A stretch of 8,748 bases of DNA from an uncultured Collinsella sp. (GCA_902496645.1 CABVBR010000084.1:1-8748); one strand, 5' to 3'; positions 1 through 7,371 are shown, numbered from the stretch's first letter. Notes: generated by a model not told the origin, from the letters alone. Numbers and translations are program-made.

Positions 1-2977
1 TGAGCCGCCCCTCCACCAAGCGCTCGTATAGACGCCGCGTCTCGGGCTCGGGAACGCCATTGACCTGCTCCCTCAGGTGGTGCATATGACCGCTGTACAG
101 CTCGACGATATCGCGCCGCCGCCCCGCCGCACTGTAGACGCGCATGGCGCAGCGCACCATATCCTCACGCGCCGTTTCCTGCCGAAGCCCCGACTCCGCC
201 AGCCAAATCGCCGACTGCAGGTCGTTTTCTTCTAGAGCGGCATTTGCTCCCTTAATCATGCAATCGATGTACTTTGACTGCATAATGCGTCGCATACGCA
301 AAAAGTAGGTGGGGTTACAGCCATTGGGAACATACAACGGGCCGGCATAAAGCTGCTCAATCTTAAGGCACAGCTCAACTAAATGGGGCCCGCGCGCACC
401 CGTGCGATTTCCCAAAACCTCGCGGCTTATCTGGTCAAACAGCCGTACATCGGTCTTGACGTAGTCGCCGTTGAGTCCGATGCATTCATTTTGGATGAGC
501 ACACACGATTTGCCATCCGGCGTCGGTCCCAAAGCCGACCGCAAGCGCGATATCGTCGAGTACAGGTTGTTGCGGGCGCTATTGAACTCGGCATGGGGCC
601 ACAGCTCCATGGCCAGCGTCTCACGATCGACGAGCGCATCCATGCCCAGCGCAAGCCGCTCGGCAAGTGTCGCCGCCTTCTTGCGGCGCCACATTTTGTC
701 CGTGATGGGAAACCCGTCGCGCTCGGCGCGAAACGCCCCAAACATGCGAATCTCGATATGGCCAATCACATCGACACCCTCGGCATCGCCGGCCTGGAAC
801 AGACGCTCGCCTTCGCCCTCAAAGTCGTCACGCAGCGAATACCGCGACAGCTCGCGCACCGGGAGCTTCTTTCGAATTCTAGCAGCCGGCTCACCCAGAC
901 AATGCATCGCAAGACGCGCAAACAGCCGATACGACGGATCCAAAATCCCTGGGCGGTTCATGGACATCCAGGCTGCAAGGTCGCTATCGCGGCCAGCGGA
1001 GGCCAAATGCAGCGCCACCATCCAAGCCTCGGCACCACCGACCTGCGTCCGACTCAAATCGAGCAGCTCCGCCTCTTCGCGCACCGATACCATCGATGTA
1101 TTGCGTAAGTACGCCGCGCGCTCTAGCAGCAGTGCGTTGTCGCGTATGTATCCAATCGATTCCTCGGCAAGCCTGAGCACCTGCACCGCACGGAATTTGG
1201 CATTGACCGGACGCCCCTCAGCCAGCGACTGCCAGCCTTCCAGTATCAAGCCAAACAACTGAACCTGATTGTCACGCACGCGCACGGCAAAACGGTCGAG
1301 CTCATTGAATGCCTGCTCGTCGGTCACCGGCATGCCGGCGAGCAGGCGCCGCGCCGATAACACCATGCGCACCCAGATGGCGAGCGCTCGGATTCCACGC
1401 GCTTCGAGCGCCTCGAGCGTCAGGGCCATCTCGTCATCACGCTCGTCAGTCCCTGCATACGACCCATCAAATAGCTCCGTCAACATGCGGTCCGCCCGCA
1501 CAAACGTCCCCGCGATATCGAGCTCGCAATCATAGGCCTTATCCGTTTTGAGCCCCGCGAGGATCTCACCACCCTTCGTCCGCTCGGTCAGCCCATGCTT
1601 TATCTCGACATGTGCGGACAGCATGTCGAGTGCGGCACAAGACGCCTCACTTTCCAGCGCTGTATGGCTTGCCGGAAGCCCCAGGCCACCATCTCCATAA
1701 CAGGCAGCCGTAAACGCGTGCGCCACCTTCCACGACACGGGATCGAGCTCGCAAATCGCTTGCTCGCCCGCATGCTCGATAATTGAGGCCATATACCGCG
1801 CGAGCTTTGTATTGGAGACGCTCACCGCCGCCAGATAGATGCCGAGCGCCTCGTCAGGCGTCGGCTCCGATGCCCGGCCATCTGCCTCGGTCTTTCCCAG
1901 CGCCGCGCGGCAGATATCCCCTCCATGCCCCGTCAGGGCCAGATCGACCCCATACTGTCCGGCAAGCTCCAACACCGCACTGCGGTCCAAAAACGCGTCG
2001 GCGAGGTCCATCGCGGTATCGCAGCGACCCGCTTTAATCAATATACGCGCCGCCCGCACAACGAGTTCGGGGCGAATTTCGGCGACCAGCTTGCGCAATC
2101 GCAGACGCGCGTTGTCCTCGGTACCCAAGCAGGTAAAGCTCCGGTCTGCCGGATCAACGCCAAAAATGGGATAATCGCGGACAAGATAGGACTGGTCAAT
2201 CGCCGAAAGCCTAACGCCGCAAGCCTCGAGCTCCGAAATATTGCCCTCACCCATTAAGACCATCAAGCATGCCACACTAAACAGGGCGTTGTTCTCGAGC
2301 GACGCCAGATCAACAAGTGCCGCACCGTAGATATTGACGATCTCGTTTTCGAGCATCTGGGCAACGTCTCCCTGCCCGTATAGTCCCGACTGCATAGCCG
2401 AGACGAGCTCGGGCACGCCCTGCGTAAGTTGATAGAAGTCGAGCGATGTGCTGATCGAAAACGCAGATGCCCACGCCGAATACTCATAGGCATGCACCTT
2501 GAGCATCTGCGCGTTGACTTTAATCGAATCGCCCAGTCCATGAATCAGCTGGCGATTCGAAGGACGGCAGCTCATAAAGACCCCAACCCCCATAGCACGC
2601 AGGCTTCGGATTCGGTCGATCAGCTCCTCGGTCTCGCCCTGGCTGAGGTTAGGCACGTTATCGATTGCAATCAGGGAGTGCGGCTTGCCCTTAAGCTCTT
2701 CGGTAACGACCTCGAGCTGCATAAACACCTCGCGCCCAATGGCGCGGTCTGCCTCAATGATCCGCACGGGACCTCGCGTCGGATCGTTTTTAACCTCTTG
2801 GGCATACTGCAGCAGCACCGAGGTTTTCCCAAAGCCATCAGGCGCGTAGAGGACTACGATGCCGGCCTTTCGGCCCTTGGCGATAAGTTCGTTCATCAAG
2901 CGATCGCGCCGCACCGTATAACTACTGCCCAGCGGCATAAGCTCGAGGTCGTCCATATTGCCCAAATCGTTAACCAT
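1..2977 (-). CDS. Large STAND-type ATPase transcriptional regulator with C-terminal wHTH-BTAD module (3' end outside window)
   Basis: The frame is open for 992 codons from ATG 2977 to the window edge, with no stop. The start follows TTGAGGAGCGGGC, a good ribosome binding site. Residues about 20-150 form a MalT/LuxR-LAL-like P-loop NTPase: Walker A APDGFGKTS (45-53), Walker B SLIAIDN (101-107) and an SCRPSN sensor-like segment (136-141). Residues about 150-735 carry no motif I recognise and look mostly helical, possibly TPR-like. Residues about 741-837 match an OmpR-type winged helix, with recognition helix ARNNLYSTISRLRSALG (801-817). From about 840 a BTAD (bacterial transcriptional activator) domain follows; its typical end PEPETRRLYERL is at 977-988, so little of the protein is missing. 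It is probably a cytoplasmic, ATP-dependent DNA-binding regulator that senses an unknown ligand. Walker B has Asn after the Asp. Its target genes cannot be read from the window. Confidence 0.88.
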   Translation of the reverse strand, partial: MVNDLGNMDDLELMPLGSSYTVRRDRLMNELIAKGRKAGIVVLYAPDGFGKTSVLLQYAQEVKNDPTRGPVRIIEADRAIGREVFMQLEVVTEELKGKPHSLIAIDNVPNLSQGETEELIDRIRSLRAMGVGVFMSCRPSNRQLIHGLGDSIKVNAQMLKVHAYEYSAWASAFSISTSLDFYQLTQGVPELVSAMQSGLYGQGDVAQMLENEIVNIYGAALVDLASLENNALFSVACLMVLMGEGNISELEACGVRLSAIDQSYLVRDYPIFGVDPADRSFTCLGTEDNARLRLRKLVAEIRPELVVRAARILIKAGRCDTAMDLADAFLDRSAVLELAGQYGVDLALTGHGGDICRAALGKTEADGRASEPTPDEALGIYLAAVSVSNTKLARYMASIIEHAGEQAICELDPVSWKVAHAFTAACYGDGGLGLPASHTALESEASCAALDMLSAHVEIKHGLTERTKGGEILAGLKTDKAYDCELDIAGTFVRADRMLTELFDGSYAGTDERDDEMALTLEALEARGIRALAIWVRMVLSARRLLAGMPVTDEQAFNELDRFAVRVRDNQVQLFGLILEGWQSLAEGRPVNAKFRAVQVLRLAEESIGYIRDNALLLERAAYLRNTSMVSVREEAELLDLSRTQVGGAEAWMVALHLASAGRDSDLAAWMSMNRPGILDPSYRLFARLAMHCLGEPAARIRKKLPVRELSRYSLRDDFEGEGERLFQAGDAEGVDVIGHIEIRMFGAFRAERDGFPITDKMWRRKKAATLAERLALGMDALVDRETLAMELWPHAEFNSARNNLYSTISRLRSALGPTPDGKSCVLIQNECIGLNGDYVKTDVRLFDQISREVLGNRTGARGPHLVELCLKIEQLYAGPLYVPNGCNPTYFLRMRRIMQSKYIDCMIKGANAALEENDLQSAIWLAESGLRQETAREDMVRCAMRVYSAAGRRRDIVELYSGHMHHLREQVNGVPEPETRRLYERLVEGRL

Positions 2978-3361
2978 GCCCGCTCCTCAACTCGACCACA
3001 TGGACACCGTAACGCTAGACCATATGTATCGCTAGATGAATAGAGCGATACTACGGTTTAGGATGTTTGTTGGTACGCAAATGGCAAGTTTTTGTTCAGC
3101 GTGGTCCGATTGAAACTTATCCCCCAACCAATCAGTCTTTGCGCAGGTCAATGCGCTTGCCAGCTTGTCCCATCCTTTGGCAGTGTACCTCAAATGAGCG
3201 CTGTTCAATTGTGTTGCGCAACTCACCTAACGCTAGCTACCGTCTGCGACCTTTTCATAGCATTTATGCATAGTATCTGTTATGGAATGAATCATGCTGC
3301 ACCAGACGCACCCGTCAAGTTCGCGGCAAGATTTTCGTCAAGCACACGGCGCGCGCTCAGC
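2978..3361. other. Intergenic region between the nagB terminator and the regulator
   Basis: This stretch is visibly less GC-rich than the genes around it. Short frames on either strand have no ribosome binding site and no family resemblance. It holds the regulator's ribosome binding site, a cluster of CTAGCGWTAC-like motifs (3009-3051, with a further copy at 3227-3236) and a perfect 10-bp palindrome, GTTGCGCAAC (3213-3222). It must contain the regulator's promoter, since a terminator lies just upstream, but I could not pick a convincing -35/-10 pair; TAGTAT just upstream of the motif cluster is one possible -10. Confidence 0.6.
3009..3051 (-). promoter_or_regulatory. Candidate operator: three copies of a CTAGCGWTAC-like motif, one inverted
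   Basis: On the minus strand CTAGCGTTAC (3018-3009) and CTAGCGATAC (3035-3026) are direct repeats 17 bp apart that differ at one base. GTATCGCTCT (3051-3042) is an inverted copy. The last two form an exact 8-bp inverted repeat, GTATCGCT/AGCGATAC, around a 10-nt centre (3026-3051). A fourth copy, CTAGCGTTAG, lies at 3236-3227. The cluster sits 32-74 bp upstream of the regulator's ATG. BTAD/SARP-type regulators are known to bind short repeated motifs near promoters, so autoregulation is plausible; a hairpin in the 5' leader is the alternative. Confidence 0.4.
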
Positions 3362-3389
3362 AAAAAGGCCCCCGCAAAGCGGAGGCCTT
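3362..3389 (-). terminator. Intrinsic terminator after nagB
   Basis: On the minus strand AAGGCCTCCGC, loop TTT and GCGGGGGCCTT form an 11-bp stem with one G-T wobble. The stem runs into a five-T stretch. It lies 33 nt past the nagB stop codon, and the T-run fits only the minus strand. Confidence 0.9.
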
Positions 3390-3421
3390 CGGCAAAGCTA
3401 TGTCGAGGTGATAGGCTTTCG

Positions 3422-4150
3422 CTACTCGCAGAGCGAAAGGGCGGCCTCGTCGGCAACGACAACGCAGTTGGTGTGCAGTTGCAGGATCGAGGCAGGGCAC
3501 TCGGGCGTAACCGGACCATAGCACATGTCATGCACGGCCTGCGCCTTGGCCTCGCCGTTAGCGACGACCAGGATCATGCGGGCATACATGATGGTCTGGG
3601 TACCCATGGTGTAGGCCTGACGGGGCACGTCGTCGATGCTGTCGAACAGGCGGCTGTTGGCCTGAATGGTGCTCTCGGTAAGGTCGACACAGTGCGTACC
3701 CTTGGAGAAGTGGTCATCGGGCTCGTTGAAGCCAATGTGACCGTTGTTACCGATGCCGAGCAGCTGCAGATCAGGGTAACCGGCAGCAGCGACGATCTTG
3801 TCGTACTCAGAGCAGGCAGCGGCAGCGTCGGGATTGGAGCCATCGGGCACATGCGTGTTGTTCAGGTCGATGTTGATGTGATCGAAGAAGTTCTCACGCA
3901 TAAAGTAGTGGTAGCTCTGGGGATCGTCGTGCGAAAGACCACGATACTCGTCGAGGTTGTAGGTGCTGACCTCGGCAAAGTCGACGTCACCCTTCTCGTA
4001 CCAAGCGGCGAGCTGCTTGTAGGCGCCAATCGGGGTGGAGCCGGTGGCAAGACCCAGCACGCAATCGGGTTTGAGGATAACCTGGGCCGAGATGATATTA
4101 GCGGCCTTGCGGCTCATATCCTCGTAGTCTTTAGCTTTAATGATCTTCAT
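3422..4150 (-). CDS. nagB: Glucosamine-6-phosphate deaminase
   Basis: This enzyme converts glucosamine-6-phosphate to fructose-6-phosphate and ammonia, the step by which amino sugars enter glycolysis. At 242 residues it has the length of the compact bacterial NagB family. Visible signatures are the phosphate-binding LGLATGSTPIGAY (32-44), YNLDEYRGL (64-72) with catalytic Asp67, and LGIGNNGHIGFNEP (131-144) with Asn136, catalytic His138 and Glu143. PRQAYTMGTQTI (176-187) is also typical. The chosen ATG starts the conserved MKIIKAKDYE and follows AGAAAGGATGCGTA, which contains a ribosome binding site. The same frame could extend 30 codons upstream, but that extension is unlike NagB. The gene lies 255 bp downstream of the EIIA gene and has its own terminator. 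The gap between them carries a possible promoter and several hairpins, so it may be controlled separately. Confidence 0.97.
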   Translation of the reverse strand: MKIIKAKDYEDMSRKAANIISAQVILKPDCVLGLATGSTPIGAYKQLAAWYEKGDVDFAEVSTYNLDEYRGLSHDDPQSYHYFMRENFFDHINIDLNNTHVPDGSNPDAAAACSEYDKIVAAAGYPDLQLLGIGNNGHIGFNEPDDHFSKGTHCVDLTESTIQANSRLFDSIDDVPRQAYTMGTQTIMYARMILVVANGEAKAQAVHDMCYGPVTPECPASILQLHTNCVVVADEAALSLCE

Positions 4151-4215
4151 TACGCATCCTTTCTCGTACAAGAGAGGCAAGGCTCCCTTACAAGCACTTG
4201 CCCGCGGCCCGCGTC

Positions 4216-4238
4216 GGCCGCAACCAACGTGTGCGGCC
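4216..4238 (-). promoter_or_regulatory. GC-rich hairpin in the nagB leader
   Basis: A perfect 7-bp inverted repeat, GGCCGCA/TGCGGCC, encloses a 9-nt loop about 65 nt upstream of the nagB start codon. No T-run follows on either strand, so it is not a standard intrinsic terminator. It may be a leader RNA structure or simply GC-rich sequence. Confidence 0.35.
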
Positions 4239-4310
4239 ACCAGGGCGAGGTCGCGTAATGTATGTGTCTCGTGTCTAGCCGCGTCGAGGCCCCTGCCCGT
4301 CCACGGTGAC

Positions 4311-4330
4311 CCAAAGCTGTTTAGCTTCGG
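4311..4330 (-). promoter_or_regulatory. Hairpin in the nagB leader
   Basis: CCAAAGCT and AGCTTCGG on the plus strand pair over 8 positions with one mismatch around the loop GTTT; the same fold forms in the minus-strand RNA. It lies between the neighbouring leader hairpins. There is no T-run. Confidence 0.3.
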
Positions 4331-4347
4331 ACAAATCCCATCTTGCC

Positions 4348-4365
4348 ACGGAGGGCGTCCTCCGT
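4348..4365 (-). promoter_or_regulatory. Hairpin near the predicted 5' end of the nagB transcript
   Basis: ACGGAGG and CCTCCGT form a perfect 7-bp stem with a 4-nt loop. If the -10 box at 4378-4383 is used, this hairpin would begin a few nucleotides from the RNA 5' end. There is no T-run on the minus strand, so it is not a clear terminator for the EIIA gene. Confidence 0.35.
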
Positions 4366-4377
4366 AAACGTGTTTGA

Positions 4378-4383
4378 ATTGTA
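4378..4383 (-). promoter_or_regulatory. nagB: Possible -10 box of a nagB promoter
   Basis: The minus strand reads TACAAT, five of six matches to TATAAT, just after the EIIA gene. The -35 at 17-bp spacing is poor (GTGAGC), so an activator might be needed. Transcription would begin near 4371, giving a leader of about 220 nt before nagB. This is inference from sequence only. Confidence 0.3.
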
Positions 4384-4393
4384 GGCTAAAGGC

Positions 4394-4415
4394 CGAGCGC
4401 GCTCACTAGCGCTCG
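4394..4415 (-). terminator. Weak terminator-like hairpin overlapping the end of the EIIA gene
   Basis: CGAGCGC/GCGCTCG form a perfect 7-bp stem with an 8-nt loop that contains the EIIA stop codon. On the minus strand it is followed by GCCTTTAGCC, so there are only three consecutive Ts. It could act as a weak or Rho-assisted terminator, or protect the 3' end. Confidence 0.3.
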
Positions 4416-4903
4416 CGAGCGACGATGAGTTGGTCCATCTCCTCGACATGCTCGCCAATAGAGCCCTTGATGCTCGAGAACTCAACGGAGTTGCACACCA
4501 AGATAGGAACCGTCACATCGTAGCCCTCGGCAGCGATTGCCTCGCGATCGAACTCTATGAGCACATCGCCCTTATGGACGATGTCGCCCACTTGCGCATG
4601 CACGGTAAAGTGCTTGCCCTCAAGCTGAACAGTGTCCAAACCAACGTGGATGAGCACGTCTAGGCCATCGACCGTGTTGAGCGCAACGGCGTGTCCAGTG
4701 GGAAAAATGGCCTCGACCTTGGCGTCTGCCGGCGCAATCACGCGCGTGCCAGTAGGCTGAATCGCCACGCCCTGGCCCAAAAGGCCGGTGGCAAACGTCT
4801 GGTCATTGACCTCGGACAACGGAATGACATCGCCCGAGATGGGAGCATCCAGCGTAAGGACTCGACCACGCATACCAAAAGACCTTAGGACTTTAGTGAA
4901 CAT
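4406..4903 (-). CDS. crr: PTS glucose-type EIIA protein (standalone)
   Basis: This is a single-domain IIA protein of the phosphotransferase system, 165 residues. It takes phosphate from HPr and passes it to a sugar-specific EIIB, and in many bacteria it also signals sugar status. Seen: APISGDVIPLSEV (20-32), the phosphate-relay His71 in HAVAL, the phosphorylated active-site His86 in VLIHVGLDTVQLEGK, and the KGDVLIEFD stretch (111-119). These match the EIIA-Glc fold (PF00358). ATG 4903 is chosen because GAGGGGGAGC precedes it; an in-frame TTG seven codons upstream lacks a ribosome binding site. No EIIB/EIIC, HPr or EI gene is nearby, so its sugar partner is unknown; with nagB next door, N-acetylglucosamine or glucose are reasonable guesses. 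It starts 71 bp after glmM with no visible terminator between, so co-transcription is possible. A weak candidate promoter (CTGACA, 17 bp, TGGTAT) also lies in that gap. Confidence 0.93.
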   Translation of the reverse strand: MFTKVLRSFGMRGRVLTLDAPISGDVIPLSEVNDQTFATGLLGQGVAIQPTGTRVIAPADAKVEAIFPTGHAVALNTVDGLDVLIHVGLDTVQLEGKHFTVHAQVGDIVHKGDVLIEFDREAIAAEGYDVTVPILVCNSVEFSSIKGSIGEHVEEMDQLIVARER

Positions 4904-4974
4904 GCTCCCCCTCGGACATACCAATCAATCAAAATAACCTTGTCAGTTTACCACTTGGCACCCGTTTTTGGCCA

Positions 4975-6312
4975 TTAGGGAAGTTCGCGCTTGACAACCT
5001 CGACGATATCGTCAACAACGCGCTGGGTCAGCTCATGCGTCTCCGCCTCGGCCATAACGCGAACCAGCGGCTCGGTACCGCTCGGGCGCACCAAGATGCG
5101 GCCGCGACCGTTAAGCTCCTTCTCGGCGGCAGCGACGGCGTCCCAAATGGGCTGGCAATCGTCCAGGCCGGCCTTGTTGTCCGAATGCACGTTGACGAGC
5201 ACCTGCGGGTACTTCTTCATGATGCCGGCAAGGTCGGTAAGGGTGCGGCCGGTGCGCTTGAGCACGGCCAGCAGCTGCAGAGCCGTCACCAGACCGTCGC
5301 CGGTGGTGTTGTGCTCCAGGAAGATGATGTGGCCGGACTGCTCGCCACCGATAACAGCACCGTCCTCGAGCATGCGCTCAAGAACATAGCGGTCGCCCAC
5401 GGCGGTCTGGACCATCTCAAAGCCCTGCTCCTTCATTGCGATGGAGAAGCCCAGGTTGCACATGACGGTCGAGACGATCTCGGAGTTGGCGAGCTTGCCG
5501 CGAGCAGCAAGGTCGGAGCCGCAGATAGCCAAGATGTAGTCGCCATCGATCTCGTTACCCTCGCTGTCCACGAACAGCACGCGATCGGCGTCGCCGTCGT
5601 GGGCAAGGCCGATATCGGCGTGGGTGCGCAGCACGAGCTCGCGCAGGGGCTCAAGGTGCGTGGAGCCGCACTCGACGTTAATGTCGGTACCGCAGTAGTC
5701 AGTGTTGATGGCGTGGACCGTGGCGCCCAGGCGCTGCAGCGCGGCAGGCGTGGTCTGGCAGGAAGCACCGTGGCCGCAGTCGACGGCAACAACCAGGCCG
5801 TCGAGCTTAAGGCCGTCGAGCGTGCTGATGGCATGATCGACATATGCCTTGCGGGCGTCCTTCATCTTGATGATGTGACCCACACCGGCGCCGGTCGGCA
5901 GCGTGTCGGCAGCCATGGCCTCCTCGGACATGACCCAGGCGCCGATCTCTTCCTCAACCGCGTCGGGAAGCTTCATGCCCTTGCGGCTAAAGAACTTGAT
6001 GCCGTTGAACTCCGGCGGATTATGCGAAGCAGAAATGACGATGCCGCCATCGAGCTCGTTTTGGACGGTGAGCAGCGCCACGGCCGGCGTAGGGATAACG
6101 CCGCAGCAGTGCGGGCGGCCGCCCTCGGCCATAATGCCGGCGGTCAGAGCACTCTCGAGCATGGTGCCCGAAAGACGCGTGTCGCGGCCGATGCAAATGT
6201 CCGGACCAAGGAACTTGGTCGCCGCACGGCCAAGGCGAAATGCGAGGTCGCACGAAAGGTCGGCGTTGGCGACGCCACGGACGCCGTCGGTACCGAAGAT
6301 GTTCTGGGGCAT
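4975..6312 (-). CDS. glmM: Phosphoglucosamine mutase
   Basis: GlmM converts glucosamine-6-phosphate to glucosamine-1-phosphate, which leads to UDP-GlcNAc and so to peptidoglycan. At 445 residues it has the usual family length. The protein opens with the family start NIFGTDGVRG (4-13). ISASHNPPEFNGIKFF (93-108) carries the phosphorylated Ser96, and AHDGDADRV (237-245) holds the metal-binding Asp239, Asp241 and Asp243. IGGEQSGH (321-328) is the sugar-specificity loop, and RPSGTEPLVRV (409-419) is the C-terminal phosphate-binding loop. The ATG follows GGGAAGGAGCGATCCT, with a strong ribosome binding site; an in-frame ATG six codons upstream lacks this fit. It follows rpsI after a terminator, matching the actinobacterial rplM-rpsI-glmM order. 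No convincing separate promoter was seen, so some expression may come from readthrough. Confidence 0.98.
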   Translation of the reverse strand: MPQNIFGTDGVRGVANADLSCDLAFRLGRAATKFLGPDICIGRDTRLSGTMLESALTAGIMAEGGRPHCCGVIPTPAVALLTVQNELDGGIVISASHNPPEFNGIKFFSRKGMKLPDAVEEEIGAWVMSEEAMAADTLPTGAGVGHIIKMKDARKAYVDHAISTLDGLKLDGLVVAVDCGHGASCQTTPAALQRLGATVHAINTDYCGTDINVECGSTHLEPLRELVLRTHADIGLAHDGDADRVLFVDSEGNEIDGDYILAICGSDLAARGKLANSEIVSTVMCNLGFSIAMKEQGFEMVQTAVGDRYVLERMLEDGAVIGGEQSGHIIFLEHNTTGDGLVTALQLLAVLKRTGRTLTDLAGIMKKYPQVLVNVHSDNKAGLDDCQPIWDAVAAAEKELNGRGRILVRPSGTEPLVRVMAEAETHELTQRVVDDIVEVVKRELP

Positions 6313-6330
6313 AGGATCGCTCCTTCCCAA

Positions 6331-6353
6331 GTGGGCAAAACGCAGTCGCCCAC
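6331..6353 (-). promoter_or_regulatory. Hairpin in the glmM leader
   Basis: GTGGGC and GCCCAC form a perfect 6-bp stem around an 11-nt loop, between the rpsI terminator and the glmM ribosome binding site. A second, mutually exclusive fold, CCCA-AG-TGGG (6326-6335), shares one arm and lies closer to the ribosome binding site. The role is unknown. Confidence 0.3.
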
Positions 6354-6361
6354 CCTAGTCG

Positions 6362-6405
6362 AAAAAGAAAAGCGGGACCCGCCGAGCAATCGGCAGGCCC
6401 CGCTT
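6362..6405 (-). terminator. Strong intrinsic terminator of the rplM-rpsI operon
   Basis: On the minus strand a 16-bp uninterrupted stem (6405-6390 with 6385-6370, two G-T wobbles) closes the 4-nt loop TTGC. TTCTTTTT follows at once. It begins 30 nt past the rpsI stop codon. Confidence 0.95.
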
Positions 6406-6435
6406 GTACATTGTATCTCGTAAGGAGATAAAACC

Positions 6436-6831
<396 letters not shown>

Positions 6832-6833
6832 CT

Positions 6834-7277
6834 TTAAGCCTCCAGCTCAATCTTCGTGGGGTTCTGGGCAGCGTGCGGATGCTCGGCACCAGCGTAGACC
6901 TTAAGCTTGGTCATCTGGGCACGGCCGAGGGTGGTCTTGGGCAGCATACCGCGAACGGCGCGCTCGATGACCTTCTCCGGGTGCTTCTCCATAGCCTGGC
7001 GGAAGCTCTCAGCCTTGAGGCCGCCGTTGTAGCCGCTGTGGCGATAATAGGTCTTCGTGTCGGCCTTGTTACCGGTAAGCTGGACCTTATCGGCGTTGAT
7101 GACGACAACGAAGTCGCCGCAGTCACTGTTGGGCGTGAACTGGGGCTTGTTCTTACCGCGCAGGATCATTGCGATCTGGGTGGCAAGACGGCCCAGGACA
7201 GCACCATCGGCGTCGACGAGAACCCAGTTGCGCTGGACCTCGCCCTGCTTGGCGTAGTGAGTCGATTTCGAAATCAC
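6834..7277 (-). CDS. rplM: 50S ribosomal protein L13
   Basis: L13 is an early-assembling large-subunit protein. The 147-residue product shows WVLVDADGAVLGRLATQIA (18-36), the region around GDFVVVINADKVQLTGNK (54-71), YYRHSGYNGGLK (76-87) and RAVRGMLPKTTLGR (106-119), all diagnostic. The start is GTG 7277, set by the ribosome binding site GGAGGAG six bases ahead of it; there is no better ATG. It is the first gene of the rplM-rpsI operon, with its own promoter about 65 bp upstream. The 5' leader forms a hairpin, which may serve in autogenous control, as is known for L13 leaders in other bacteria. Confidence 0.98.
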   Translation of the reverse strand: MISKSTHYAKQGEVQRNWVLVDADGAVLGRLATQIAMILRGKNKPQFTPNSDCGDFVVVINADKVQLTGNKADTKTYYRHSGYNGGLKAESFRQAMEKHPEKVIERAVRGMLPKTTLGRAQMTKLKVYAGAEHPHAAQNPTKIELEA

Positions 7278-7305
7278 TTAGACTCCTCCATGTACAGTAC
7301 GTGTT

Positions 7306-7337
7306 GTTACAGAGATTCACGGGGCTCTGCAAGTAAC
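7306..7337 (-). ncRNA. Candidate structured leader of rplM-rpsI mRNA
   Basis: On the plus strand GTTA (7306-7309) pairs with TAAC (7334-7337) and CAGAG (7310-7314) with CTCTG (7325-7329), with a 4-nt bulge and a 10-nt loop. Given the promoter at 7344-7371, the predicted RNA start (about 7337) coincides with the base of the hairpin. Ribosomal protein leaders before rplM are known in other phyla; I cannot say whether this one matches a described family. Confidence 0.45.
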
Positions 7338-7343
7338 CCGTCC

Positions 7344-7371
7344 ATATTACCCCGCTCGCCGCCCGAGTCAA
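7344..7371 (-). promoter_or_regulatory. Sigma70-type promoter of rplM-rpsI
   Basis: On the minus strand the -35 TTGACT (7371-7366, five of six) and the -10 TAATAT (7349-7344) are separated by 16 bp of GC-rich sequence. The predicted transcription start is near 7337, giving a leader of about 60 nt before the GTG of rplM. It is the best-matching promoter in the window. Confidence 0.82.

Noticed and set aside
383..2257. Several plus-strand frames opposite the regulator
   Set aside because: They are antisense by-products of GC-rich coding DNA; the minus strand carries one unbroken 992-codon frame with clear domains.
3032..3226. Minus-strand frame of 64 codons in the gap before the regulator
   Set aside because: No ribosome binding site or family match was seen, and it overlaps the candidate operator motifs.
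4151..4240. N-terminal extension of NagB by 30 codons
   Set aside because: The extension is unlike NagB proteins, while the internal ATG has a good ribosome binding site and starts the conserved sequence.
3092..4258. Plus-strand open frame (388 codons) opposite nagB
   Set aside because: It is antisense to a clear NagB, runs through the nagB terminator, and has no ribosome binding site or recognisable domain.
5035..6423. Long plus-strand open frame (462 codons) opposite glmM
   Set aside because: It mirrors the codon pattern of glmM, its product resembles no family I know, and glmM itself is unmistakable.
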